Origin: Tigheibacillus halophilus
GTDB lineage: Bacteria > Bacillota > Bacilli > Bacillales > Amphibacillaceae
Length of the DNA stretch: 64,000 nucleotides
Direction: 5' to 3'
Assembly: GCF_042683165.1 (NCBI RefSeq)
Contig: NZ_JBHUIZ010000013.1
Coordinates: forward strand, 62,001-126,000
Program-made: the position numbers and the translations under genes
Shown: one piece after another, positions 27,374-35,648 of the stretch
Layout of the letters: each line of letters begins with the position of its first letter
Position numbering within the stretch: position 1 is the first letter of the stretch
The notes under the pieces: generated by a model
Told to the model about the DNA's origin: nothing
The model's database searches: none
What the model saw: only the letters and a program-made list of their open reading frames with translations

Positions 27374-27402
27374 GAGAAGGTGTTCCTAGCCTTCTCTTTT
27401 TA
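27374..27402 (+). terminator. Terminator after rbsK
   Basis: GAGAAGG (27374-27380) pairs with CCTTCTC (27390-27396), followed by five T. Confidence 0.8.
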
Positions 27403-27479
27403 TAATATTCCAGGATCTATCTCCAGAATTTTCTCTGGGTATATGTCATTTTTTTTATAAAGATATTTTTAAAAATTAT

Positions 27480-27507
27480 TTGACAAATAGCAATAACCTG
27501 CTAAGAT
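27480..27507 (+). promoter_or_regulatory. Promoter of the heme-uptake operon
   Basis: Perfect -35 TTGACA (27480-27485), 16 bases, TAAGAT (27502-27507). A Fur box covers positions just downstream of the start point. Confidence 0.65.
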
Positions 27508-27523
27508 AGTGGTTAGATGCGAA

Positions 27524-27538
27524 TGATAATCATTATCA
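27524..27538. promoter_or_regulatory. Fur box 1
   Basis: TGATAATCATTATCA is a perfect 7-1-7 Bacillus Fur site. It lies 16 bases after the -10 box, where binding of Fe-Fur would block transcription. Confidence 0.9.
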
Positions 27539-27604
27539 ATTAGTTGTCAAATACTGTAAGTGCAATAAGGAAGGGGGAGTAAGGTTATTTTTTTTAAACG
27601 CAAT

Positions 27605-27625
27605 TGAGAATGATTATTATTATCA
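27605..27625. promoter_or_regulatory. Fur box 2 (overlapping units)
   Basis: TGATTATTATTATCA (27611-27625) matches the 7-1-7 site with one mismatch, and TGAGAATGATTATTA (27605-27619) forms an overlapping second unit with two mismatches. It sits 28 bases before the first heme-uptake gene. Two boxes about 85 bases apart suggest tight iron repression. Confidence 0.75.
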
Positions 27626-27652
27626 TTTAAAATATTTTTAGGAGGGCATGAA

Positions 27653-28378
27653 GTGAAAAAAACACTTTTTGTCATATTTATTTGCTTACTAGCCTTTTTG
27701 GCCGCATCGCAAGCTGTATTGGCAGATAAACGTTTGGAGGATGGGACATATCGGATTAACTACAACGTCTACACAGCAGACAACAGCTCTGTTTCAATTG
27801 CTAACGACTATTTTGATAAGCCCGTCACACTCCAGGTGAAAGACGGAAAAATCACAGCACAAATGTCGTTAAATCATAGCAGTTGGATTACAGATTTAAA
27901 GGTGCAATATAATGGCAGTTTTGTAGACGCACAAAGTATACAATCTGATTCAAAAGCAAATACACGCATGGTGCAGTATAATCTCAATCCTGACCAATTG
28001 TCACAGCCGGTGGAAGCAAAGATACATGTATACATACCTGCTGAAGAATTCCCCGGTGGCGGCGTATATGATAATAACTATACGATCAACTTGCATTTTG
28101 ACAGCAATAGTTTAGAAGCAATCAATACAAGCGGTGACAATAACACGCAGGAAGGTGATAGAGAAAAAGCACCAAGTAAGTCTGGTGAGAAAAAGGTGGA
28201 ACAGCAGACTTCTGCTGACAAGCTGGATGGAGCAGCGACAAAAAATACTGGTACAGAGAACGGGAAAGTTTCAAACCCGCCAACCGCTGACAAGAGCATG
28301 CTTATCCCAATGGGGATCGTTATGGTACTATCTCTCGTTTCCATCATTGCGCTAAGAATGAAGAAAGTGAATTCCTAA
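27653..28378 (+). CDS. isdC: Single-NEAT cell-wall heme protein (IsdC/Hbp1 type)
   Basis: A 241-residue surface protein: signal peptide ending near QAVLADK, one NEAT heme-binding domain (residues about 28-152), a hydrophilic linker and a sorting tail. In the NEAT domain the lip helix contains SSW (76-78) and the ligand motif YDNNY gives Tyr139 and Tyr143. The sorting signal is NPPTA (208-212) before a hydrophobic stretch and MKK tail, suiting sortase B (NPxTx). It would bind heme in the wall and pass it on. Start is GTG 27653 after GGAGGG. First gene of the Fur-controlled operon. Confidence 0.88.
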   Translation: MKKTLFVIFICLLAFLAASQAVLADKRLEDGTYRINYNVYTADNSSVSIANDYFDKPVTLQVKDGKITAQMSLNHSSWITDLKVQYNGSFVDAQSIQSDSKANTRMVQYNLNPDQLSQPVEAKIHVYIPAEEFPGGGVYDNNYTINLHFDSNSLEAINTSGDNNTQEGDREKAPSKSGEKKVEQQTSADKLDGAATKNTGTENGKVSNPPTADKSMLIPMGIVMVLSLVSIIALRMKKVNS

Positions 28379-28391
28379 AGGGGGCAAACCG

Positions 28392-30179
28392 ATGAAAAAG
28401 GTATTTTTATCGTGTGTAATCGCACTTATGATGTTTTATATGGTATCACCTGCTCTAGGTGTTAGTGCGGCAATAGAAAATGAATTGCAAGATGGGGAAT
28501 ATGAAATCGGTTTAACTGTTTTGGAGGATGGTAAAGGTAATCCATCTGTAATGGATGGTTATACGCAAAAGCCTGTAAAACTGTTTGTAAAAGGCGGCAA
28601 CTACAAAGCGCATATCACATTCACACATAGTTCCTGGATCAAGGAATTTTCCGTTGAAAACAATGGCACCTTCGGAGATTCGTCCATTGTTTCAACAGAT
28701 GATACAAACAACACTAGGGTCGTAGAAATCCCTGTGGAAACACTGACTGGAAAAATAAATGCTAAAACCCATGTTTATATTCCACCGGAAGAGTTTCCTG
28801 GGGGTGGCACATACGATAATCACTACACAATTCAATTGCAGTTTGATATAAGCAGCCTGAAAGTAATAAGTCTTGACGAGCAAGCAGAAGAAACCGAAGA
28901 AGACATCCCGGATGACGACCAGGGGGCACCTGAAGAAGAAGTGGAGACCCCAGGTGATGACCAGGGGGCGCCTGAGGAAGAAGTGGAAACCCCAGGTGAA
29001 GATCAAACCATTTCCCTTGAAAACGGCACCTATTCGATGGACCTGGAAGCTTGGCATAATGAGGAAGATAAACTCTCCTCCATGGATAAGTATCTCGCAA
29101 AACCAGTGCAATTAGACGTTGATGGAAATCGAAGGCTGATTACTTTAACAATCAAAAATCAATCCCAAATGAAAAGCTTCCAAGTTGAACAAAATGGGGC
29201 GTTTATTGATGCAAAAGTACTTGGTACAGATGAGGAAGCAGATACCAGAACCGTACAATTTGCCTACCCTGAACTATCAAAGCCGCTGCAGGCAAAAGTT
29301 GGTGTCCAAGTAGGCAGTTATGGAAATACTTATGATTTGCGCCTTGTAGCGAAAACAGATTCTATACAAAAGATAACAGACGAAGAGGAGCCAGCAGATC
29401 CTGAGCCAGAAACCCCAGATGAAGAGGTGAAACAGCCGGATGACCCGGAACTGCAAAAACCGAATCCGGAAACGCCGCCGGTATCCGATAAGGAATTGCA
29501 GGATGGCAGGTATCATATCGACGTAAAAGTGTTGAAAGATGGCACGAATGAGATTTCCGTTATGCAGGATTACATCGTATCGCCAGCTGAATTGGATGTA
29601 AAAGATGGAAATAGCCAAATACTTTTGACATTGAAAAACAGTTCATGGATCACCATGCTGCAAGTTATGCAGGAAGGCGAATACAAAGATGTGAAAGTTG
29701 AGAAAATGAACGCTAAGCAAGATACAAGTGTTGTCTCATTCTTTGTAGAAGATTTATCTAAAAAATTGGATGGGAAAGTCAAAGTAGATATAGACGCATT
29801 GAACTACCATAATAAGTACAATGTACAGTTCCAATTTGATAAGGACAGTATTCGCAAACTGGGTGAGAAGCCGGACAATCAAAATAACAATGGCAAGCTT
29901 CCTATTCAAAAAAATGATCCAAACAGCAATCATCAGGGGAAAAACGGAAATAGCAATGACATCAATAAAACCGATGACGATGACAACAATTTGAACTATG
30001 ATCGGAATGGTGATCAGCTGAAACCAAAGCAAACCAATAATAACCAATTGGGATCAACGAATCGTGGTGCAGGGACAAATCCACAAACGGGTGATCTGTC
30101 CGGCATCGGCGTCTATATTTTACTAATGGCAGCTTCCATGATTGTCGTTATTCGTAAATGGCGTGCAGGAACTTTTTAA
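28392..30179 (+). CDS. Three-NEAT wall-anchored heme-binding protein (Hbp2 type)
   Basis: 595 residues: signal peptide to about 26, NEAT1 (31-158), an acidic linker with a tandem DDQGAPEEEVETPG repeat (176-202), NEAT2 (206-327), a Pro/Glu linker, NEAT3 (366-490), an Asn/Asp-rich spacer and sorting signal NPQTG (563-567) with membrane tail. Heme-ligand YxxxY motifs occur in all three: Y141/Y145, Y310/Y314, Y472/Y476. The SSW lip helix is in NEAT1 and NEAT3 but replaced by NQSQM in NEAT2. Size and order after a one-NEAT gene match Listeria Hbp2 (SvpA). Likely captures heme from hemoproteins. Confidence 0.88.
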   Translation: MKKVFLSCVIALMMFYMVSPALGVSAAIENELQDGEYEIGLTVLEDGKGNPSVMDGYTQKPVKLFVKGGNYKAHITFTHSSWIKEFSVENNGTFGDSSIVSTDDTNNTRVVEIPVETLTGKINAKTHVYIPPEEFPGGGTYDNHYTIQLQFDISSLKVISLDEQAEETEEDIPDDDQGAPEEEVETPGDDQGAPEEEVETPGEDQTISLENGTYSMDLEAWHNEEDKLSSMDKYLAKPVQLDVDGNRRLITLTIKNQSQMKSFQVEQNGAFIDAKVLGTDEEADTRTVQFAYPELSKPLQAKVGVQVGSYGNTYDLRLVAKTDSIQKITDEEEPADPEPETPDEEVKQPDDPELQKPNPETPPVSDKELQDGRYHIDVKVLKDGTNEISVMQDYIVSPAELDVKDGNSQILLTLKNSSWITMLQVMQEGEYKDVKVEKMNAKQDTSVVSFFVEDLSKKLDGKVKVDIDALNYHNKYNVQFQFDKDSIRKLGEKPDNQNNNGKLPIQKNDPNSNHQGKNGNSNDINKTDDDDNNLNYDRNGDQLKPKQTNNNQLGSTNRGAGTNPQTGDLSGIGVYILLMAASMIVVIRKWRAGTF

Positions 30180-30185
30180 TGGCTT

Positions 30186-30221
30186 GTATTCAGATATGCA
30201 ATAGTTTGCATATCTGAATAC
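30186..30221 (+). other. Perfect 16-bp hairpin between surface-protein and transporter genes
   Basis: GTATTCAGATATGCAA (30186-30201) and TTGCATATCTGAATAC (30206-30221) form a perfect 16-bp stem with a four-base loop TAGT, seven bases after the stop codon. There is no uninterrupted T run (TTCCTTATTTT follows), so it may be a partial terminator or a 3'-end stabiliser giving more wall-protein than transporter mRNA. Confidence 0.75.
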
Positions 30222-30250
30222 TTCCTTATTTTGTAAGGGAGTTGCAGGAT

Positions 30251-31180
30251 ATGAAACAGTATAGAAGAATATTAATATCTTTTTGTGTGATGATCCTGGC
30301 TGCATTCATGACAGGATGCGCTTCGAATTCTGAAACCGCTCCAGCTGCGAAGGAGAATCCCAAAAAAGAAACTGATTCATCCCCCCAACGCATTGTCGCA
30401 TTATCTGTAGCGGTTGCGGAAATTTTCGATGCACTGGATCTTGACTTAGTTGGAATACCAACCAGCTACAAACAATTGCCAAATCGATACAAAGATGCAA
30501 AAGAGTTGGGCAACGCTAAAAACCCGGATTTGGAATTGATGCAATCCTTAAAACCTACGGAAGTGCTATCGCTTACTACGCTCGAATATGATGTCAAACC
30601 ATTGTTGGATAAAGGGAAGTTCCAAAGTTATTTTGTTGATTTAACTAGTCTGGAAGCGATGATGGAGGAAATCACTCACTTCGGTGAAAAATATGACCGC
30701 AAAGAGCAGGCTGCTAAGGTCAATCAGCGTTTTAAGGATAAATTGCAGGAAATCCAAGGAAAAACAGCCGGAAAAGACTCACCTTATGTGCTGATTTTAT
30801 TAGGAATACCTGGCAGTTACCTTGTTGCAACAGAAAAATCTTACATAGGAGATCTCGTTAAACGTGTTGGTGGAAAAAATGTGGCAAATGGTTTCCTGAA
30901 ATCAGATAGCAAGGAAGAGTTTCTGGCTTCCAATTCGGAAGCACTGTACCAATCGGATCCAGATATCATTTTACGTTTGGCACATGGGATGCCTGATGAG
31001 GTAGTTGCCATGTTTAATAAGGAATTTAAAGACAATGATATTTGGAAGCATTTTACCGCGGTGAAGGAAGGAAAGGTATATGACTTGGAAGAAATATTGT
31101 TCCCAACTACCGGTACGATACGTGCGGATGAAGCATTAGAGCATTTATTTCAGCTTCTATATAAAGGAAAAGATGAATGA
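30251..31180 (+). CDS. isdE: Heme-binding lipoprotein of the ABC transporter (IsdE type)
   Basis: A 309-residue class III substrate-binding lipoprotein. Signal peptide with lipobox MTGC, Cys23. The domain begins PQRIVALSVAVAEIFDALDLDLVGIPTS, as in IsdE, and includes PDLELMQSLKPTEVLS and SKEEFLASNSEALYQSDPDIILRLAHG. IsdE uses Met and His as axial ligands: AHGMPDE is a plausible source of one, inferred only. ATG 30251 follows AAGGGAG. Its stop overlaps the permease ATG by four bases. Confidence 0.87.
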   Translation: MKQYRRILISFCVMILAAFMTGCASNSETAPAAKENPKKETDSSPQRIVALSVAVAEIFDALDLDLVGIPTSYKQLPNRYKDAKELGNAKNPDLELMQSLKPTEVLSLTTLEYDVKPLLDKGKFQSYFVDLTSLEAMMEEITHFGEKYDRKEQAAKVNQRFKDKLQEIQGKTAGKDSPYVLILLGIPGSYLVATEKSYIGDLVKRVGGKNVANGFLKSDSKEEFLASNSEALYQSDPDIILRLAHGMPDEVVAMFNKEFKDNDIWKHFTAVKEGKVYDLEEILFPTTGTIRADEALEHLFQLLYKGKDE

Positions 31181-32166
31181 ATATGGGTAAAAAAATGATC
31201 AGCTTTATCGCAGTAATCCTATTGCTGTTTGTCTCAATGGTGTATGCATTACGTTCTGGCAGCTTGCATATTGGAATATTCGATCTGACAACCGGATTGC
31301 TAAATGGGGGAAATGAAGATGTTGCAGCAATAAAGGATTTGCGTTTTCCCCGCATTTTGATCGCAACGATGGCTGGTGCTTGTTTATCTGTATCGGGGGC
31401 TTTATTGCAAGCGGTTATGCGTAACCCACTGGCTGAAGCCGGGATTATCGGTATCGCAGCTGGAGCAAACTTCTTACAAACATTGGTGATCAGCTTGTTT
31501 CCGATGGTGTTTTTCTTTGGTCCACTTTTTTCTTTTATTGGTGGTGGAATTGCATGGCTCATCGTGGCTACGTTGGCTTGGCAGTCAGGTTACAGACCGT
31601 TGCGCCTGATTTTGGTTGGTGTAGCGGTTCATGCCATCTTCACCGCATTGAATGAATCACTTCCATTTTTAGGTGGCATCACCGGGGTACAATTTAACGC
31701 GGCTACAACTTCTACCTTTACACAACAGACCTGGGGAAATGTGGAAGTGATGGTGATTTATGGCGCTATCGGACTGCTGTTATCTTTTTTCGTTATCTCT
31801 TGGTGCAATTTACTTTCAATGGAGGATAGAACGGCAATGAATTTGGGAATGAACGTAACGCTGGCCAGGATTATCGTGTCCGTAATCGCAGTTTTTCTAG
31901 CATCTGTATCTACATCGGTTGCAGGTGTCATTTCCTTTATCGGCTTACTTGTGCCGCATATCGGGCGTGCCCTCGTTGGTTCGGATTATAAACTGCTTAT
32001 ACCGTTTTCCGCATTGTTCGGTGCATGGTTATTATTGCTTGCGGACACCTTGGGAAGAACAATGCTTGCACCAATGGAAATTCCTGCCTCGGTGTTGATG
32101 GTATTTATTGGCGGTCCATTTCTCATCATTATGCTAAGAAGGAGTGAGCAAGTTGCTGGAAATTAA
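31177..32166 (+). CDS. isdF: Heme ABC transporter permease (FecCD/IsdF type)
   Basis: A 329-residue FecCD-family permease with about nine or ten membrane segments. Characteristic parts: LRFPRILIATMAGACLSVSGALLQAVMRNPLAEAGIIGIAAGA, SVAGVISFIGLLVPHIGRALVG and LLLADTLGRTMLAPMEIPASVLMVFIGGPFLIIMLRR. The ATG lies within the isdE stop (ATGA), indicating coupled translation. Confidence 0.9.
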   Translation: MNMGKKMISFIAVILLLFVSMVYALRSGSLHIGIFDLTTGLLNGGNEDVAAIKDLRFPRILIATMAGACLSVSGALLQAVMRNPLAEAGIIGIAAGANFLQTLVISLFPMVFFFGPLFSFIGGGIAWLIVATLAWQSGYRPLRLILVGVAVHAIFTALNESLPFLGGITGVQFNAATTSTFTQQTWGNVEVMVIYGAIGLLLSFFVISWCNLLSMEDRTAMNLGMNVTLARIIVSVIAVFLASVSTSVAGVISFIGLLVPHIGRALVGSDYKLLIPFSALFGAWLLLLADTLGRTMLAPMEIPASVLMVFIGGPFLIIMLRRSEQVAGN

Positions 32167-32968
32167 AGATGTCAGTTTTTCCTACGACCGTAAAAATGAT
32201 CAAATCAAACATATTAGCACGACTATTCAAGCAGGGAAAATTACGACCATCATTGGACCAAATGGAAGCGGAAAATCAACCTTGCTTAGCTTATTAGCAA
32301 AAAATGAGCGTGTTGGGGCTGGCCAAATTTTACTACACTGCAAAAATATCATGCAGTATTCTTATAAGCGTTATGCGCAACATGTCGCAGTAGTGCACCA
32401 GTATAATCAGGGACCGGGAGATTTAACGGTTGAAAAGCTCGTTGCTTATGGCCGTCTGCCATATCGTACGGTGTTAAAAAATCAGCAAATAAAAGATGAA
32501 AAAAAAATTATCTGGGCTTTGGCATGTACCAATTTGACAGAAAAACGCAATTTGCCTATTTCTACATTATCCGGTGGAGAAAAACAACGCGCTTGGATCG
32601 CGATGGCATTGGCTCAGGATACACCATATCTATTTTTGGATGAACCGACGACGTTTTTGGATTTGTACTATCAATACGATATTTTAAACCTGTTGGCGAA
32701 ATTGAACAAAACGTTTGGTCTAACGATAGTCATGGTATTACATGATATCAATCAAGCCATTCAGTACAGTGATTATCTGATGGTAATGCAAAAAGGAGTT
32801 GTTGCCTATGAAGGTACACCGGCATCGGTAATCACATCATCGATGCTGGAGGAAGTTTATCATATTCAAGCGACAATCAAACAAGATACTGCACATGGAT
32901 TGTACATGTTGCCAACAGGAACCCTGTCAAATGGCAGACATGAGGTGCAGCAGCATGAGAAAGTATAA
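32153..32968 (+). CDS. Heme/iron ABC transporter ATP-binding protein
   Basis: A 271-residue FepC-type ATPase: Walker A GPNGSGKSTLLSLLA, signature LSGGEKQRAWIAMAL, Walker B YLFLDEPTTFLDLYYQ and LHDINQAIQYSDY. AAGGAG at 32139-32144 is eight bases from TTG 32153, giving MLEIKDVSFSYD; GTG 32144 overlaps that site, so TTG is preferred. The B. anthracis isd operon, as known, lacks a cognate ATPase here; Listeria has one in this position. Overlaps isdF by 14 bases and srtB by 14. Confidence 0.88.
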   Translation: MLEIKDVSFSYDRKNDQIKHISTTIQAGKITTIIGPNGSGKSTLLSLLAKNERVGAGQILLHCKNIMQYSYKRYAQHVAVVHQYNQGPGDLTVEKLVAYGRLPYRTVLKNQQIKDEKKIIWALACTNLTEKRNLPISTLSGGEKQRAWIAMALAQDTPYLFLDEPTTFLDLYYQYDILNLLAKLNKTFGLTIVMVLHDINQAIQYSDYLMVMQKGVVAYEGTPASVITSSMLEEVYHIQATIKQDTAHGLYMLPTGTLSNGRHEVQQHEKV

Positions 32969-33755
32969 GAAAAAAAACAGTATCATACAACGATTACTGA
33001 CCATCATAAGTATCGCCGTATTTCTATATGCTTCTTACCATGTTGGCAGCACTTTATGGCAATATTATCACAACCGGCAGATATTGGCAGAAGCGCAAGA
33101 AGTCTATGACAAAGCCAAGCAAATGAATAAGAAACAACATCCTTCCCCTGCAGAAGCATCGATTGCCCAGACGAAAACGGCCAAGCAGGAAAAAAGGGCA
33201 TCATTTGATCCACTACAACAATTGAACACGGATATTGTCGGCTGGATCGAAATGGAAGGAACAATGATTAATTATCCCATCTTGCAAGCAGATGACAATA
33301 CCTTCTATTTATACCGAAATTATAAAAAGCAAGATTCTATTGCCGGCAGCATTTTTCTGGATTATCGTAATGACATAAGCGAAACAAACCGCAATTGGAT
33401 TGTATATGGTCATCGCATGAAGGATGGCTCGATGTTCGGGCAACTGAAAAAGTGGCTGAATGATGACTTTTTCAAGCGAAACCATGAAATTTACTTGGAT
33501 ACATTATATGATAGCTATGATGCGGAGATATTTTCCGTTTATCAAACGTCCACAGATTTTTATTACATCGAAACAGACTTTGATAATGAAGCGTCATTTC
33601 AAAATTATATTGATGAGATTGAGAAAAAATCACTTTTTCATTCAGACACGGAAGTGACTGCAGAAGATAGTATTATCACCTTATCGACTTGTGACTACGG
33701 TGTTGATCCTGATAAGGGGCGTCTCGTCGTTCATGCTAAATTGAAAAAAAGATAA
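32955..33755 (+). CDS. srtB: Class B sortase
   Basis: A 266-residue membrane-anchored transpeptidase with an N-terminal hydrophobic segment (residues 10-35). Catalytic residues: His153 in VYGHRM, Cys246 in TLSTCDYG and Arg256 in DKGRLVVH. WIEMEGTMINYPILQADDNTFYLYRNY is the typical SrtB strand region. It would cut the NPPTA and NPQTG signals of the two NEAT proteins and attach them to peptidoglycan. ATG 32955 follows GAGGTG inside the ATPase gene end. Confidence 0.93.
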   Translation: MRKYKKKNSIIQRLLTIISIAVFLYASYHVGSTLWQYYHNRQILAEAQEVYDKAKQMNKKQHPSPAEASIAQTKTAKQEKRASFDPLQQLNTDIVGWIEMEGTMINYPILQADDNTFYLYRNYKKQDSIAGSIFLDYRNDISETNRNWIVYGHRMKDGSMFGQLKKWLNDDFFKRNHEIYLDTLYDSYDAEIFSVYQTSTDFYYIETDFDNEASFQNYIDEIEKKSLFHSDTEVTAEDSIITLSTCDYGVDPDKGRLVVHAKLKKR

Positions 33756-33794
33756 CAATGCGTGACAAATAATATATACAAAGGGGAGAGCAGC

Positions 33795-34118
33795 ATGTAT
33801 GTTGTGACAAATGTTATTTCAGTGAAAAAAGGGTATGCCAATGAATTGATAGCGTTATTTGAAACAAGAAAAGGAATTGAGGAATACCCAGGATTTATCC
33901 GTTTTGAATTATTAATCGCAGAGCGTATCCCAGGCCATGATGAAGTGCATGTGCATACGACTTGGGATTCGAAGGAGGACTTTCAAGGCTGGTTAAGAAG
34001 TGACTGGTTCACTAAAGCACATAGCAAAATGGGAGGATACGATTACATCATTGGAAATAAAGTATTATATTATGAAATGGCAATGCAAGTGAAAAGGAAG
34101 ACCGCTGAAACAGCTTGA
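33795..34118 (+). CDS. isdG: IsdG-type heme-degrading monooxygenase
   Basis: A 107-residue ABM-fold enzyme, the same length as S. aureus IsdG. The catalytic triad is present at the expected spacing: Asn6, Trp66 and His76 (IsdG Asn7, Trp67, His77). It opens heme in the cytoplasm and frees iron, completing the pathway from wall to cytosol. The core motif VHTTWDSKEDFQGWLRSDWFTKAH fits IsdG more closely than the longer HmoB type. ATG 33795 follows AAAGGGGAGAG, 39 bases after srtB. Confidence 0.92.
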   Translation: MYVVTNVISVKKGYANELIALFETRKGIEEYPGFIRFELLIAERIPGHDEVHVHTTWDSKEDFQGWLRSDWFTKAHSKMGGYDYIIGNKVLYYEMAMQVKRKTAETA

Positions 34119-34199
34119 TTAGCAATACAGACAGCTTTGTAGAACACAGCACTCATGTGACAGGAAGCTGTAATCCAGATGACATGAAAGAGGTGTACG

Positions 34200-35351
34200 A
34201 TGGTTTATTTCATTTATTTTCTAATTATAGTCACTTTTGTTGACACGTTTTCCCAGTTGCCGATCATGAGCCCCTTTGCACAGGGGCTGGGGGCTTCTGC
34301 GATATTGATTGGAATTATTATTGGTATGTATTCCTTTACAAATATAGCAGGAAACATGATTTCCGGCTATTATATCGATAGAAAAGGTGTAAAAGGTATT
34401 TTAAGCATTGGTTTGGTTCTGACTGGCATTGTTTTGATTATGTATGCCTATGTGTCGACACCGGGGCAATTGCTTATTGTCCGCTTTTTCCACGGTTTAA
34501 CGGGCGGGCTGCTTGTACCGGCAGCATTCACATATTTAGCCAACAATGACTCAGGTGAGAAAAAGGGGAAAGTCATGGCACTATCAGGTGCAGGCGTCGG
34601 GTTGGCATCGATTATCGGTCCGGCTTACGGTGGTATTATCAGCTCTAAATTCGGTCCGGGATATGTGTTTACTTCCATTGGTATTTTAATGATTGTCACG
34701 GCGGTTTTTGCTTTTTTCATTTTACCGGAAAAGAAAGTTGTGGCAGAGAAAAAGCAATCAACTGCCGCCAAAGGGGTAATATGGGAATTATGTAGACGTC
34801 CGGGCTTGGTGTTAAGTTATGTGGGCGCATTTTCTTTAATGTTCTCCCAAGGCATTATCGCTTACGCCTTGCCACTTCGAGTTGAGGGGCTTGGATTCGA
34901 CAGCAGTTTAAGCGGCATATTGATGAGTACATTTGCGATTACTAGTACGCTAATCTTTATTTTGCCGACGAATCGGCTGTATGATCGTTTTTCATTTGCC
35001 TTGACCATGATGGCAGGATTGCTGATTCTTAGTATGGCATTGATCATGCTGGAGTTTGCCACCATGCAAGGGTTATTGTATGTGATCATGTGTTTTTATG
35101 GTGTTGGTTTTGCGCTGATATTCCCTTCGATGACGGCTTTGGTGGCAAGCAATGCAGATGCTTCAGAACGCGGCAAAGCATATGGTCTGTTTTATGGTTT
35201 TTTCTCACTGGGCGTTGTCGCAGGAGCGTTCGTATCCGGATTGTTTTCAGAAACGCCCTTCGGTGTATTTACCGTCGGGGCAGTATGTTTAGTGCTCGGT
35301 GTATCGGGTTTATGGTTATACAATCGTACGTCAGCACAAAAAGCAGCTTGA
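34200..35351 (+). CDS. MFS transporter
   Basis: A 383-residue major facilitator with about 12 membrane segments and the A-motif-like GYYIDRKGVKGI between segments 2 and 3. Substrate unknown. It follows isdG by 81 bases on the same strand with no terminator between, and a strong terminator follows it, so it is probably the last gene of the heme operon. It could export a heme breakdown product or handle a siderophore; both are inference. RBS AAGAGGTG. Confidence 0.8.
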   Translation: MVYFIYFLIIVTFVDTFSQLPIMSPFAQGLGASAILIGIIIGMYSFTNIAGNMISGYYIDRKGVKGILSIGLVLTGIVLIMYAYVSTPGQLLIVRFFHGLTGGLLVPAAFTYLANNDSGEKKGKVMALSGAGVGLASIIGPAYGGIISSKFGPGYVFTSIGILMIVTAVFAFFILPEKKVVAEKKQSTAAKGVIWELCRRPGLVLSYVGAFSLMFSQGIIAYALPLRVEGLGFDSSLSGILMSTFAITSTLIFILPTNRLYDRFSFALTMMAGLLILSMALIMLEFATMQGLLYVIMCFYGVGFALIFPSMTALVASNADASERGKAYGLFYGFFSLGVVAGAFVSGLFSETPFGVFTVGAVCLVLGVSGLWLYNRTSAQKAA

Positions 35352-35367
35352 AACATTATGTACACAA

Positions 35368-35412
35368 GGCAGGGACTTTCTCGTTCATTTGCGAGAAGGG
35401 GCCTGTCTTTTT
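35368..35412 (+). terminator. Terminator of the heme operon
   Basis: A long imperfect stem, GGCAGGGACTTTCTCG (35368-35383) against CGAGAAGGGGCCTGTC (35392-35407), followed by five T. Confidence 0.82.
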
Positions 35413-35568
35413 AGTGCTAGCCACTTCGGTATGATTGATAGCATGGCAGTGGTTTGACTCGTTTGTTTCATTGTTATAACATAGGGCACCCTTCTTAATA
35501 AAGGAACAGAGTGCAGCAGCATAAAGCCAACAATATATTGAGCAGCTGACGGCAGCGCGGTACACGTC

Positions 35569-35596
35569 TTGATCTATGCTACAATAAGATTAAATA
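35569..35596 (+). promoter_or_regulatory. Possible promoter of rpiA
   Basis: TTGATC (35569-35574), 16 bases, TAAATA (35591-35596), about 50 bases before the rpiA start. The gap 35413-35568 holds nothing else I can recognise. Confidence 0.4.
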
Positions 35597-35648
35597 ATTA
35601 ATGATACCTTTCAATGAAACATATCTATAAAAAAGAGGTGCGCATAAA

